Below, piece after piece: positions 1 through 8,128 of a stretch of DNA of 64,000 nt. The notes beneath the pieces were generated by a model. It saw nothing but the letters and a program-made list of their open reading frames with translations, was not told the DNA's origin and did not search any database. Position numbers and translations under genes: made by a program. The stretch's first letter is position 1. Every line of letters begins with the position of its first letter. The stretch lies in contig NZ_VAVZ01000001.1 of assembly GCF_005771525.1 (NCBI RefSeq), positions 57,628-121,627 on the forward strand, read 5' to 3'. This DNA comes from Nesterenkonia salmonea (GTDB lineage: Bacteria; Actinomycetota; Actinomycetes; Actinomycetales; Micrococcaceae).

Positions 1-100
1 ATCCGAAGAGCCGCTCAATGATCCGACGCTGACCATGCCGATACTCCACCAACTGCACCGCAGTGGCCCCCGACGCTGTCTTCACCCGCCTGATCCTCAC
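1..100 (-). CDS. IS1634-type transposase, N-terminal part (runs off left edge)
   Basis: Reading the minus strand from a GTG at 98-100 gives 33 residues that begin VRIRRVKTASGATAVQLVEY and continue to the window edge. The stretch KTASGATAVQ followed by a basic segment is the typical amino terminus of IS1634-family (IS4-related) transposases, which cut and paste their element with a DDE catalytic domain; that domain lies outside the window. The frame is clean over what is visible, so the copy could be intact. It lies head to head with the IS110 remnant that starts near 190, suggesting one element landed in or beside the other. The element end and its terminal repeat should lie between about 110 and 190, but I could not define them. 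Family assignment rests on a short stretch. Confidence 0.72.
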   Translation of the reverse strand, partial: MRIRRVKTASGATAVQLVEYRHGQRRIIERLFG

Positions 101-189
101 CCACCAAGTCTATTTAGTGCGGCCACCACACCCTGAAAACCCCGGAAACAAGCCAATCCAAAGCCCCCAACCCACCAAAATCACCTCGA

Positions 190-498
190 GTGACCAAAGT
201 CAGGAGGGTCCCCAACGATGCAGCTTTCGCTTCCCTGGCCGGGGTTAACCCCATCCCCGCCTCATCCGGGAATACGGTCAGACACCGACTGAACCGCGGC
301 GGCGATAGATCCCTGAACAGCGTCCTTCACGTGGTCGCGATATAAAGAATCACCCATGACCCTGGAACCCGCGACCACGTCGAAAAGCGCCGAACAGAAA
401 ACACCACAGACCGCGAGAACCGCCGCTGCCTCAAACGTTACCTAGCCCGCCGCGTCCACCGAACGCTCAACACCTCAACACCTCAACACCTCAACACC
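190..498 (+). pseudogene. Remnant of an IS110-family transposase (C-terminal part)
   Basis: One plus-strand frame from about 190 reads NDAAFASLAGVNPIPASSGN, then TVRHRLNRGGDRSLN, then after a TAA at 343-345 DPGTRDH and RENRRCLKRYLARRVHRTL. These are the conserved C-terminal blocks of IS110/IS1111-type transposases (transposase_20 domain: AAFA-LAGV-P-PASSG, HRLNRGGDR, DP-TR, RCLKRYLAR). The N-terminal RuvC-like DEDD domain is missing and the frame breaks upstream of about 190, where the next codons no longer match the family. The internal stop plus the lost N terminus make this a dead fragment. It is probably the older element, truncated by the IS1634-type element on its left. The 3' boundary is approximate because the frame stays open for another 130 bp. 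Confidence 0.82.
467..498. repeat. Four tandem copies of an 8-bp unit (TCAACACC)
   Basis: Four perfect head-to-tail copies of TCAACACC occupy 467-498, followed by a partial TC. They lie just after the last conserved codons of the IS110 remnant. Eight is not a multiple of three, so gain or loss of one unit would shift any frame passing through. The array is too short, has no spacers and is therefore not a CRISPR. Confidence 0.95.
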
Positions 499-627
499 TC
501 TCACGAACGCGGCTTGACAGACACAGAAAAGTCTTCTGAGAGCACACCTCGGATCAGCTCAACCACGACCATTTGGTACATACATTCACACCAACCGTCG
601 CGCCGATCTGGCCCCGCCTCTCAAAAC
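499..627. other. Non-coding stretch, probable 3' flank of the IS110 remnant
   Basis: No gene is supported here. The sequence around 511-530 (GGCTTGACAGACACAGAA) resembles what commonly follows IS110-type transposases, so it is likely the non-coding right end of that element. The neighbouring ATP-grasp gene ends at 628 on the other strand. Confidence 0.5.
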
Positions 628-1884
628 CTAGCGTGAAAAGCTGCTTCCACCTGGTCCGGGGTTGGACCGCGTTTGTACAGCCATCACCGGTGCATGGAGG
701 ACGCTGCCCTCGAGAACGAGCTCGTTAAACAGCGCAATCCTCGATGGATCGCCCACCATCTCACCGGACACCACCCCCGATACGGGATCCTCTGAAGAAA
801 CGTGGAACTTTATTCCTGTTCGTGCCGCCGCGGCTGCTGCCTGCCTCACATTCTCACCAACCTGTGAAAGTCCCTCCCAGGTAAAGCTGACATTAACCTC
901 AGGGGCGGAGCCAGGTAGTGCCAAGTCGATGCCCTCGGCCTCAGCCGCACTGCGAAAAAGCTCATCTCCTAGCTCACTGATACAACATGGCGAGGCCAAA
1001 TACTGAACGTGCATCCACGGACGCTCGGAGGTATCAACGAGAACTGGTCTGGAAACTGCCGTTGATTCCGTGAAGTTATTCACCACGACATCGGCGGACA
1101 TGACGCTCAAACCTGGGCAAGATCGCCAAACCTCCTCGGCGAATTCCCGAAGTTCAGGATGAATTTCGTGTAAAACCTCTGCAGCAGCCGAATTCGAGCG
1201 CCACGGCCCATGCGGCAAAAGCACAGCCGAAAAGAGTCGTCCTTCAGCCAGGAGCAGGCGCACATACTGACCGGAGACTCGCTCCTCAACCATGAACCGA
1301 TACGTGCCTCGGGTTCGCGTGCTGCTGCTGGACCTAGGGGTCAGCAACTGGGTAAATGCGTAGGAAGCAGTCGTGAAATCTTCTCGCGAAGTGGGGACTT
1401 TCCTCAAGTATTCGATCGCTTGTTCAAGTTGCTCTTCATCTCTGATGTCTGGCATTACCTCCACCGTTGACTCTCCGAGCATTGGTTTCACGACAACTGG
1501 ATAGCCAATACTCGCCGCAAATACCTTGGCATGAGAGGCCCCTCGCTTCAGCGAAAACGACCTAGCCCTCGGCACAGGAACTCCCGCCTCTTCTACGATG
1601 TCCCGGCGCATCCGCTTGTCTTGCATTAACGTGGCCGACGAGAGCCAGGTTCGATTGGGCACACCGTGGGCGAAAGCCAAACCAGCGGTGTGATCATCTC
1701 CGGCATATGCCATGAGCGCTTGCCCCGGAAAAAGCAGAGTGTTCAGATCATGCCGTAGCGCAGAGGCATGCATCACCCATCCGTCAAGAAGATCCGAGGG
1801 GCACTCGTGCAAGGGAGTGGGCAAACCAGTGGAGACGGCACGCAGTGGCGCTGGACGAATAGGGGCAACCTGGTCACTTGCCAT
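628..1884 (-). CDS. ATP-grasp protein, CphA-like with an altered metal-binding motif
   Basis: This 418-residue protein has an ATP-grasp core from about residue 85 to 320. A VVVKP segment at 130-134 supplies the ATP-binding lysine, and VEERVSGQYVRLLL near 199-211 matches the central strand of cyanophycin-synthetase-like ATP-grasp domains. At the end of the domain, where active members have ExN followed by MH, it reads VDTSERPWMH (283-292): Glu is replaced by Asp284 and Asn by Ser. Enzymes of this fold join a carboxylate to an amine with ATP; the substrate is unknown. I chose the ATG at 1884 because GAGGAG precedes it by seven bases. The start overlaps the stop of the upstream fusion gene by 11 bases, so the two are translationally coupled. 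The Asp/Ser substitution may mean altered or lost catalysis. No signal peptide is seen. Confidence 0.8.
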   Translation of the reverse strand: MASDQVAPIRPAPLRAVSTGLPTPLHECPSDLLDGWVMHASALRHDLNTLLFPGQALMAYAGDDHTAGLAFAHGVPNRTWLSSATLMQDKRMRRDIVEEAGVPVPRARSFSLKRGASHAKVFAASIGYPVVVKPMLGESTVEVMPDIRDEEQLEQAIEYLRKVPTSREDFTTASYAFTQLLTPRSSSSTRTRGTYRFMVEERVSGQYVRLLLAEGRLFSAVLLPHGPWRSNSAAAEVLHEIHPELREFAEEVWRSCPGLSVMSADVVVNNFTESTAVSRPVLVDTSERPWMHVQYLASPCCISELGDELFRSAAEAEGIDLALPGSAPEVNVSFTWEGLSQVGENVRQAAAAAARTGIKFHVSSEDPVSGVVSGEMVGDPSRIALFNELVLEGSVLHAPVMAVQTRSNPGPGGSSFSR

Positions 1885-4687
1885 CGTTCTGCTCCTCAAG
1901 TCGGTCCTCGAGCTCTTCAGGACTCAACAGGTCATCAATCTCCTGCAGGTCAGAAAGCTGTTCTGGTTCCGTTGACGTCTCCTCGACCGATGAGTCACTC
2001 TCTTCAAAGTCAGAGAGATCTGTATTAGCCCCAGGTTCGAATGCTACGCCGCCCCGGTCATCTGAATCTTCGTCAAAAAGAACGAACTCATCGAGTTCAG
2101 GTAACTCAGAAGTATGGACAGACTTGACCGATTCAGGAGCTGCTTTTGGCGGCCCCAAAATAGCGACAGTCGCCATCGCCGTAGCAGCGGCGGTCGGGCC
2201 ACTGACGAGGGCCTCGGCTTGGCGTTCCCCTGTGTTTCGGAACCATCCCGAAAGGCCTGATTTAGATGCTCGGCGGGTGAACCACTTTCCGTAGCCAACG
2301 CCGGTGACGCCACCGTGTATGGTGAGCCGCAGATTCAGCGTTTCCGCTCGTTCCGGCCAAGACTCCAAACCAAATGCCTCGACGCAGCGCAAAATGAACT
2401 GCTCTGACAGTCGCCTAGGAGTTCCGTACACAGGGTATTCGGCGACTGGAAGCGCTGCCATAGCGTTGATTTCGCAGATGGCTCCATCCTGTTCATCCAG
2501 AGGCTTCGTGTGATCCTCCAGGAGAAAGTCAACTCCGCAGTACCCCATTCCTGGTACTGCCTTGACGGCTCTTACACTCGCTTCTTTGATGCTCGGATGC
2601 AGCTCATCCAGGATTTCTACTGACTCGCCCCCCTGTGTCAGGTTGTTGGTACTGAGTAAGTAGATTCTCTGACCTGCGGGTATCACGCTGTCGATGGTGT
2701 ATCCCTGCTTTCCAAGCTGATAAGCAACAGATGCGTCCCATTTGATCTTGAGCGGTCCCAAGTGAGAATTTTGCCGGCGGGCCACATTCTTCTCGATCAT
2801 CAGCTGCCCAACGGTCTGGACCCCATCGCCCACCACGTTTGCGGGGATTCTCTGAACTGCTGCAGCAACTTCATCACCAATCACCATGATGCGGTAGTCG
2901 CCACCGTTGATGTGCTTCTCGACGATGAATTCATCGTTGCCATGGGCAGTTCTAGAGAACATCCGCAATGCTTCCGTCAGCTCGGAGTCGCTACCGATGT
3001 TGGCAGTGACCCCAACACCCATAGAACCCTCAGCGGGCTTCAGGACGACCGGATACCCAATGCGTCGTGCATAGCTCAGCGAAATCTCGTGGTCCCCCCC
3101 ATGGAAAGTTCGGCCCTCTGGCACCGGGCAGCCAGCCCTCCGAAGCAGAATTCGGGTGGACTCCTTATGTTTCGCAACGGAGGACGCGACAACACCTGAC
3201 AATGGCCAGCGAGTCGTCCTAAAAGGCAGCTGAACACCGGCCGTGTCCGAGACCATGATGCTTGACTTCGTGAAGCGCCAACTATTGAGGCCCCGGGCTA
3301 AAGCCTCACGCTCAACGATATGGCCATGGACGGCATAGGCGCCGATGGGAGAGATGTAGTCGACATCGTCATATGTGTTGGGTTCGAGACCAGGTGTTGC
3401 ATCAGACGGTATAGACGGGTGAAGAATACGGCCTCTTGCTTGGGAAACCAGGGCCTGGTAATCCAGTGCAAGTCCTGTCCCTTGCCGCAACAGGGGGCTC
3501 CTCCGCAAACGTGACAGTCTCCGAGTGCCACGGAACTTTCGTTCCACTTCAGCAGACGCCCCCACGAATCGAGCGTTGGGCAGAGCTTTGGCCAAGTCAC
3601 GGTGGACCATTTGCGTCACTCGTGACGCTCCAGGGAATTGAGAGACCACGATTTGACCCTCTGGCGAGATCTTCTTGAAGTTCTCTGCTATCTCGATTGA
3701 CCTTAGGATCCCTCCGAGCTCTGCCGGGCGGATGTTCAACATCCGGAGAGTCCCCTCCTCAGACCCAAGCATGTCGGCAGTGTCACTCGGTCCCGCGCTG
3801 CGCGGAAGAATCGTTACTCCTGATGAGCCTGCCACCCGTTGGGCCAAGCTGTCCGCCACACTCTGCAATTCGGCAGACCGCTCCAGGTCATGCCGAGCCA
3901 GGAGGTTTTGTAGGACTATTTGGGACGGTAGCTTTCCCCCTGCCGCTAGGTGAGCGACTTCTTCTACAATATGGCGGGCGGAATCGAATGCGAGCTTTCC
4001 TCGAAAATTAAACCAAATGGGCTGAGCTGCTGCCGAGGGTCGGATGGCGCGACGGGCCGTCGCTACAAGCTGGAAGTGCTCCAGATCCTCGGTGATGTCC
4101 TCGCCCCCGACCAACCGTAGGGGCGTCTTGGCTCCGCGAACCCGTTTCTGGAAGTACTCGTCGATTTTGCTCGGGTCACGATGCCTCATGACAGGCGGCA
4201 CCGGTGCAGTGACAAGACGACGTCTGCCGAGTAAATCCACGAAAGTGACACCCTTGGCTTTCGCGGCTAAGTCCAGCAGGGCCGTCTCGATGCCCATGAT
4301 CGTGGCCCTCGACCTAAAGAGTGGATTGAATTCATCCTTGTCCGCCGCGTCTTGCAACAGCCTGGTGTGACCTCTAATGTCATCAAGTGGATGTCTTAGA
4401 GATAGCGACTGGCCGACTAAGCCTGCGAGCGCGTCGTCTAGGAAAGGCCAAGACCTATCGTGCAAATCTCCTGTCTGATTTGGTCGAGGTTGGGCTTCCC
4501 CCAGGCCGAAATAGCTCACTCCATGCGACGTTTCCCCACGAACGCTGACGAGGTAGTTAAACGGCGCAACCGAGCGCTGGGCGTTTTCCGCCGCCAAGTC
4601 CATGGGCACACGGAACGCGATTGCTTCAGCCTGCGTTATCGTCAGTTTCTCAGGCGATCTTCCCCAGTGGGGCAGCGAAAGCCTCAT
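1874..4687 (-). CDS. Enolase-superfamily-like domain fused to a CphA-like ATP-grasp ligase
   Basis: This 937-residue protein has three parts. Residues 15-370 align by eye with the enolase superfamily (dipeptide epimerase / muconate lactonizing branch), including ATIMGIETALLDL and an LNIRPAELGG block. The expected catalytic residues are replaced: the KxK position is TPLRL (188-192), the Asp/Glu/Asp metal ligands read Asn227, Gln260 and Arg296, and the last lysine is Arg320. Residues 500-775 form a cyanophycin-synthetase-type ATP-grasp with GYPVVLKP (Lys550), a glycine-rich loop, RIPANVVGDG and an intact EIN metal motif (739-741), so this half looks active. The last 80 residues are very acidic. 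The start ATG shares TAATG with the smc stop, so translation is coupled. Inference: a peptide or amino-acid ligase with an inactive epimerase-fold partner domain. The substrate is unknown. Confidence 0.85.
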   Translation of the reverse strand: MRLSLPHWGRSPEKLTITQAEAIAFRVPMDLAAENAQRSVAPFNYLVSVRGETSHGVSYFGLGEAQPRPNQTGDLHDRSWPFLDDALAGLVGQSLSLRHPLDDIRGHTRLLQDAADKDEFNPLFRSRATIMGIETALLDLAAKAKGVTFVDLLGRRRLVTAPVPPVMRHRDPSKIDEYFQKRVRGAKTPLRLVGGEDITEDLEHFQLVATARRAIRPSAAAQPIWFNFRGKLAFDSARHIVEEVAHLAAGGKLPSQIVLQNLLARHDLERSAELQSVADSLAQRVAGSSGVTILPRSAGPSDTADMLGSEEGTLRMLNIRPAELGGILRSIEIAENFKKISPEGQIVVSQFPGASRVTQMVHRDLAKALPNARFVGASAEVERKFRGTRRLSRLRRSPLLRQGTGLALDYQALVSQARGRILHPSIPSDATPGLEPNTYDDVDYISPIGAYAVHGHIVEREALARGLNSWRFTKSSIMVSDTAGVQLPFRTTRWPLSGVVASSVAKHKESTRILLRRAGCPVPEGRTFHGGDHEISLSYARRIGYPVVLKPAEGSMGVGVTANIGSDSELTEALRMFSRTAHGNDEFIVEKHINGGDYRIMVIGDEVAAAVQRIPANVVGDGVQTVGQLMIEKNVARRQNSHLGPLKIKWDASVAYQLGKQGYTIDSVIPAGQRIYLLSTNNLTQGGESVEILDELHPSIKEASVRAVKAVPGMGYCGVDFLLEDHTKPLDEQDGAICEINAMAALPVAEYPVYGTPRRLSEQFILRCVEAFGLESWPERAETLNLRLTIHGGVTGVGYGKWFTRRASKSGLSGWFRNTGERQAEALVSGPTAAATAMATVAILGPPKAAPESVKSVHTSELPELDEFVLFDEDSDDRGGVAFEPGANTDLSDFEESDSSVEETSTEPEQLSDLQEIDDLLSPEELEDRLEEQNDGK

Positions 4688-7600
4688 TATGCATCCTCCA
4701 ACTCGCGGTTCAATCGCTGGGACACTACACGAGTCGAGCCGTCCTGTCGCATGGACACCCCGTAGAGCGCATCAGCTATCTCCATGGTCCGCTTCTGGTG
4801 GGTAATCACAATCAATTGTGAACTCTCTCTAAGCTCTTCGAAAATCACCAGCAATCGTGAGAGGTTCGTGTCATCCAAGGCGGCTTCCACCTCGTCCATA
4901 ACATAGAACGGACTGGGCCTCGCTTTGAAGATTGCCACTAACAAGGCGACTGCCGTCAGGGAGCGCTCACCACCGGAGAGCAGCGAGAGCCGCCGGATTC
5001 GTTTTCCTGGAGGTCTGGCTTGGACTTCTATACCAGTGTTGAGCATGTCCTCGGGGTTCGTGAGCTCCAACCGTCCTTCGCCACCGGGGAACAAGCGAGC
5101 GAACACTCTCTCGAATTGGACTCGAGTGTCCTCCCACGCTTCGGAGAAAACTTTGTGCACCGTCGTGTCCACCTCAGCGATGATGTTGAGCAGATCCTGT
5201 CTGGATGTCTTCAGGTCAGTGAGCTGACCCTGAAGGTAGGTGTGTCTCTCCTCCAGGGCGGCGTGTTCTTCCAGTGCCAGCGGGTTGACCTTGCCCAGTG
5301 CCTTCAAATCTCTCCTGGCACGTGAAAGGCGCTGCTCCTGCTCCGTCCGGACATAGGGCCGTTCGGCCTGATCTTTGTCCCCTTCAGCATCGAGATCCGG
5401 GACACCCTGATCGGGCCCATAATGCTCGATCAGGTATTCGGCTGTGAGACTCAGTTCTTCCTGCGCGCGGGACTCAGCTGCCTCCAGGGCGAGTCTGAGT
5501 TCGGTTTGCTTCAGCTCCGCCTGGTGCAGACGCGCGGTGATCTCCTCCAGCTGTGCGGACTCCCCTGCCCGAGCTTCCATCATCTCGGCCACCTGTGACC
5601 TCAGCTGCTCGTGCTGCTGCTGAGCGTCGGCGCGGGCGCGGTCGATTCTCTCCAATTGCACTTCAATTCGCTCCACAGCATCCTGGGCTTCCTCGGCGAT
5701 CTGCTCCGCCTGCTCAGCCTGTTTGTGACGCGCCTCGGCTGCCCGTCGTGCCTGCTCCTGGCGGTGTTCCTCGGCTTGGGCTGAACGGCGCAGAGCGGCG
5801 GCGCGCTCCAAGAGCTGTTTGTGCTCTTCTTCAGCCGCCCGCAGGGCAAGCCTCGCGTCGACTTCGCTGCGCCGTAGTTCTGAGGCTCGTTCAGCAAGGC
5901 TGTCCCGCTCCGCGGTCGATGGCTCTTCTACCAGCTCCTCGTTCTCTGCTGCCTCCAACCGAACAGTGACTTCCTGAAGCTGCTCCTGGGCATCCGCCGC
6001 CGCAGTCTCAGCATCCTCAATTTCCCGGCCGAAGCCATTGATCCGCTCCTGGGATCGGCTGACTTCGCGTTTGAGTCTGGCCAATTGCTCTGTGGAAGAC
6101 GCGATGGCCGTCTCATTGGACTGCACCGCGTCCGAGGTTTCACTGACGCGCAGCTCAGCGGCCGTCACCTCATCCTGACTGCGTTGCACGTGAGCATTAA
6201 TCGCGTCGAGCTCTTCAGCCGCGGATCTCAGCGTTGTCTGAAGCTGTTCCACCTGGCCGGTGAGCGTGGTCTCTGGGGCTAGTGCGGGACTGCCACTGAT
6301 CCGCTCTCCCTGCCTGATCACAGCCTTGTCGAGAGACAGTGCCGCCGCGGCGTCGCCTCGATCAACGAGTTCTACTCCGAAGGCTTTCTCATCTACGAGC
6401 ACCGCATCGGCGAGCGCCTCCCGGAGGGAATGGGCCAGCTGATCGGTGACGTGGACGACTTCTATGCTGAAGGCGGCACCTGGTTCATCTAATTTGACTG
6501 GCTCCTCTGCTGCCGCGATTGCGTCTTCCAGCGCCGACATCTTGGCTCGAGTCTCACTGACTCGGATCTCCAGACGACGCTGCTGGGCAAGCTGCTGATC
6601 GTGAGTAGCTTTGGTGTCCTGGTAGCGCTGCTGGGCCTCAGCCAACTCTTGCTGGGCGCCAGCATCGCCAGTTTCCACGCTCGCGATGTGCTGTTCGAGT
6701 TGTGCCAATTCAGCCTCGGTGCCCTCCAATGAGGCCTTTTCAGCATCCAGCTGCTCAGCAGCACGACGACGCCGCGACGCTGCCGCATCTGCCCGTCCCT
6801 GAGCAGTTTCCACCCTGCCCCGGAGAGTCGCCAGCCCCGCTCGTCGATCGGCCACAGCTCGTAGCTGCTCGTTGATGAGTGCTTCCTCTGCCTTGAGTGC
6901 GGCTTCAGCCTCTGCCCGGGAAGAGCTGATGCCCTCTAGGGCTACCTGGGCGTCTTGGACTGCTGCGTGCTTCGCATGTGCCTCGGAGCTGACCTGCTCG
7001 GCCTGGGCGCGCAACTGCTCAGGGTCCCGACCGCTGGTGTAGTCCACCGTGCTGGCGCTGCGCAGGCTGCGGGTGCGTTCCCGCGCCAGTGACACCACGG
7101 AACGAAGGCGCTCCTGAATCTGCGCCAGCCGATGATGTCCGCCGGAGAACTGTTCTGCCCGGGCGCGCTGTTCCTCAGCCTGCTGATTCAGTGCACCCAC
7201 CTGGGTGTCATAGTCGGCTAGACCAGACCTGAGTTCAGCGGCGGCTTCACGATCGGCGTGCTCACCCTGCGATGACGAGTGCAGCGCTGTGGCAGCTTGG
7301 ACGAGGTCATCGGCGATCAGCCGCGACAGCGCGTCGCGGACATCGTGTTGGATTCGCTGGGCCCGCCGGGCGACTTTTGCCTGCCTGCCCAATGGGGCAA
7401 GTTGCCGTGAGATTTCTCCAATGAGGTCTTCTAAGCGCTCTAGGTTGGTCTGCATCGACTCAAGCTTCCGCACCGAACGTTCCCTGCGGCGCCGGTGCTT
7501 GAGCACCCCGGCAGCTTCTTCGATGAAACCGCGCCGCTGCTCAGGGGTCGCCTGCAGAATCTGATCCAACTGACCCTGTCCAACAATGACGTGCATCTCC

Positions 7601-8004
7601 CGGCCCAGACCTGAGTCGGAGAGCAGCTCCTGAATATCCAGCAGCCGGCACTTGGTGCCGTTGATCGTGTACTCGGACCCGCCTGAGCGGAACATGGTCC
7701 GCGAGATCGTGACCTCTGTGTAGTCAATTGGCAGCAGGGCATCCGAATTGTCTATCGTAAGGCTGACCGAGGCCCGGCCCAGCGGCTGACGTTCAGAGGT
7801 GCCGGCGAAGATCACATCTTCCATGGAGCCCCCGCGCAACGACTTAGCGCCCTGCTCCCCCATGACCCAGGCCAGAGCGTCGACCACATTCGACTTCCCA
7901 GAGCCGTTCGGCCCCACCACTGCAGTGACCCCAGGTCCGAATTCGAAAGTCGTAGCCGAGGCGAACGACTTAAACCCACGGACCGTCAGCGTCTTCAGGT
8001 GCAT
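4687..8004 (-). CDS. smc: Chromosome segregation ATPase SMC (short hinge)
   Basis: SMC folds newly replicated DNA as the core of the SMC-ScpAB condensin. The 1105 residues show the family layout: an N-terminal head with Walker A GPNGSGKSN (31-39), a long coiled coil rich in Glu, Ala, Arg and Gln from about 170 to 500, a hinge, a return coil, and a C-terminal head with the signature LSGGERSLTAVAL and Walker B FYVMDEVEAALD. The hinge (about 503-585) is only some 80 residues, roughly half the usual size, and the total is about 90 shorter than typical actinobacterial SMC. The usual neighbours rnc, mutM and ftsY are absent on both sides; ATP-grasp and surface-polymer genes sit there instead. The start ATG has a divergent gene 124 bp away. 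Confidence 0.97.
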   Translation of the reverse strand: MHLKTLTVRGFKSFASATTFEFGPGVTAVVGPNGSGKSNVVDALAWVMGEQGAKSLRGGSMEDVIFAGTSERQPLGRASVSLTIDNSDALLPIDYTEVTISRTMFRSGGSEYTINGTKCRLLDIQELLSDSGLGREMHVIVGQGQLDQILQATPEQRRGFIEEAAGVLKHRRRRERSVRKLESMQTNLERLEDLIGEISRQLAPLGRQAKVARRAQRIQHDVRDALSRLIADDLVQAATALHSSSQGEHADREAAAELRSGLADYDTQVGALNQQAEEQRARAEQFSGGHHRLAQIQERLRSVVSLARERTRSLRSASTVDYTSGRDPEQLRAQAEQVSSEAHAKHAAVQDAQVALEGISSSRAEAEAALKAEEALINEQLRAVADRRAGLATLRGRVETAQGRADAAASRRRRAAEQLDAEKASLEGTEAELAQLEQHIASVETGDAGAQQELAEAQQRYQDTKATHDQQLAQQRRLEIRVSETRAKMSALEDAIAAAEEPVKLDEPGAAFSIEVVHVTDQLAHSLREALADAVLVDEKAFGVELVDRGDAAAALSLDKAVIRQGERISGSPALAPETTLTGQVEQLQTTLRSAAEELDAINAHVQRSQDEVTAAELRVSETSDAVQSNETAIASSTEQLARLKREVSRSQERINGFGREIEDAETAAADAQEQLQEVTVRLEAAENEELVEEPSTAERDSLAERASELRRSEVDARLALRAAEEEHKQLLERAAALRRSAQAEEHRQEQARRAAEARHKQAEQAEQIAEEAQDAVERIEVQLERIDRARADAQQQHEQLRSQVAEMMEARAGESAQLEEITARLHQAELKQTELRLALEAAESRAQEELSLTAEYLIEHYGPDQGVPDLDAEGDKDQAERPYVRTEQEQRLSRARRDLKALGKVNPLALEEHAALEERHTYLQGQLTDLKTSRQDLLNIIAEVDTTVHKVFSEAWEDTRVQFERVFARLFPGGEGRLELTNPEDMLNTGIEVQARPPGKRIRRLSLLSGGERSLTAVALLVAIFKARPSPFYVMDEVEAALDDTNLSRLLVIFEELRESSQLIVITHQKRTMEIADALYGVSMRQDGSTRVVSQRLNRELEDA

Positions 8005-8128
8005 ACTCGGAGCTGCTCCTCTCCGCCGCGTTGGGGCTGCCGGTTCACCCGATCAGCTTAGCCGGTGCGCATCTGGTGCGAGGCGTGGGACGCCCCATCG
8101 CCGCGCAACCACCGGTACCATCGCACGT

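Noticed and set aside
467-498. Possible CRISPR-like repeat array
   Set aside because: Units are 8 bp, directly adjacent, with no spacers and no cas genes.
7799-8128. Upstream extension of the ATP-grasp gene into smc
   Set aside because: The added 110 residues are antisense to the SMC Walker A region and unlike the family; the ATG at 8129 begins normal sequence.
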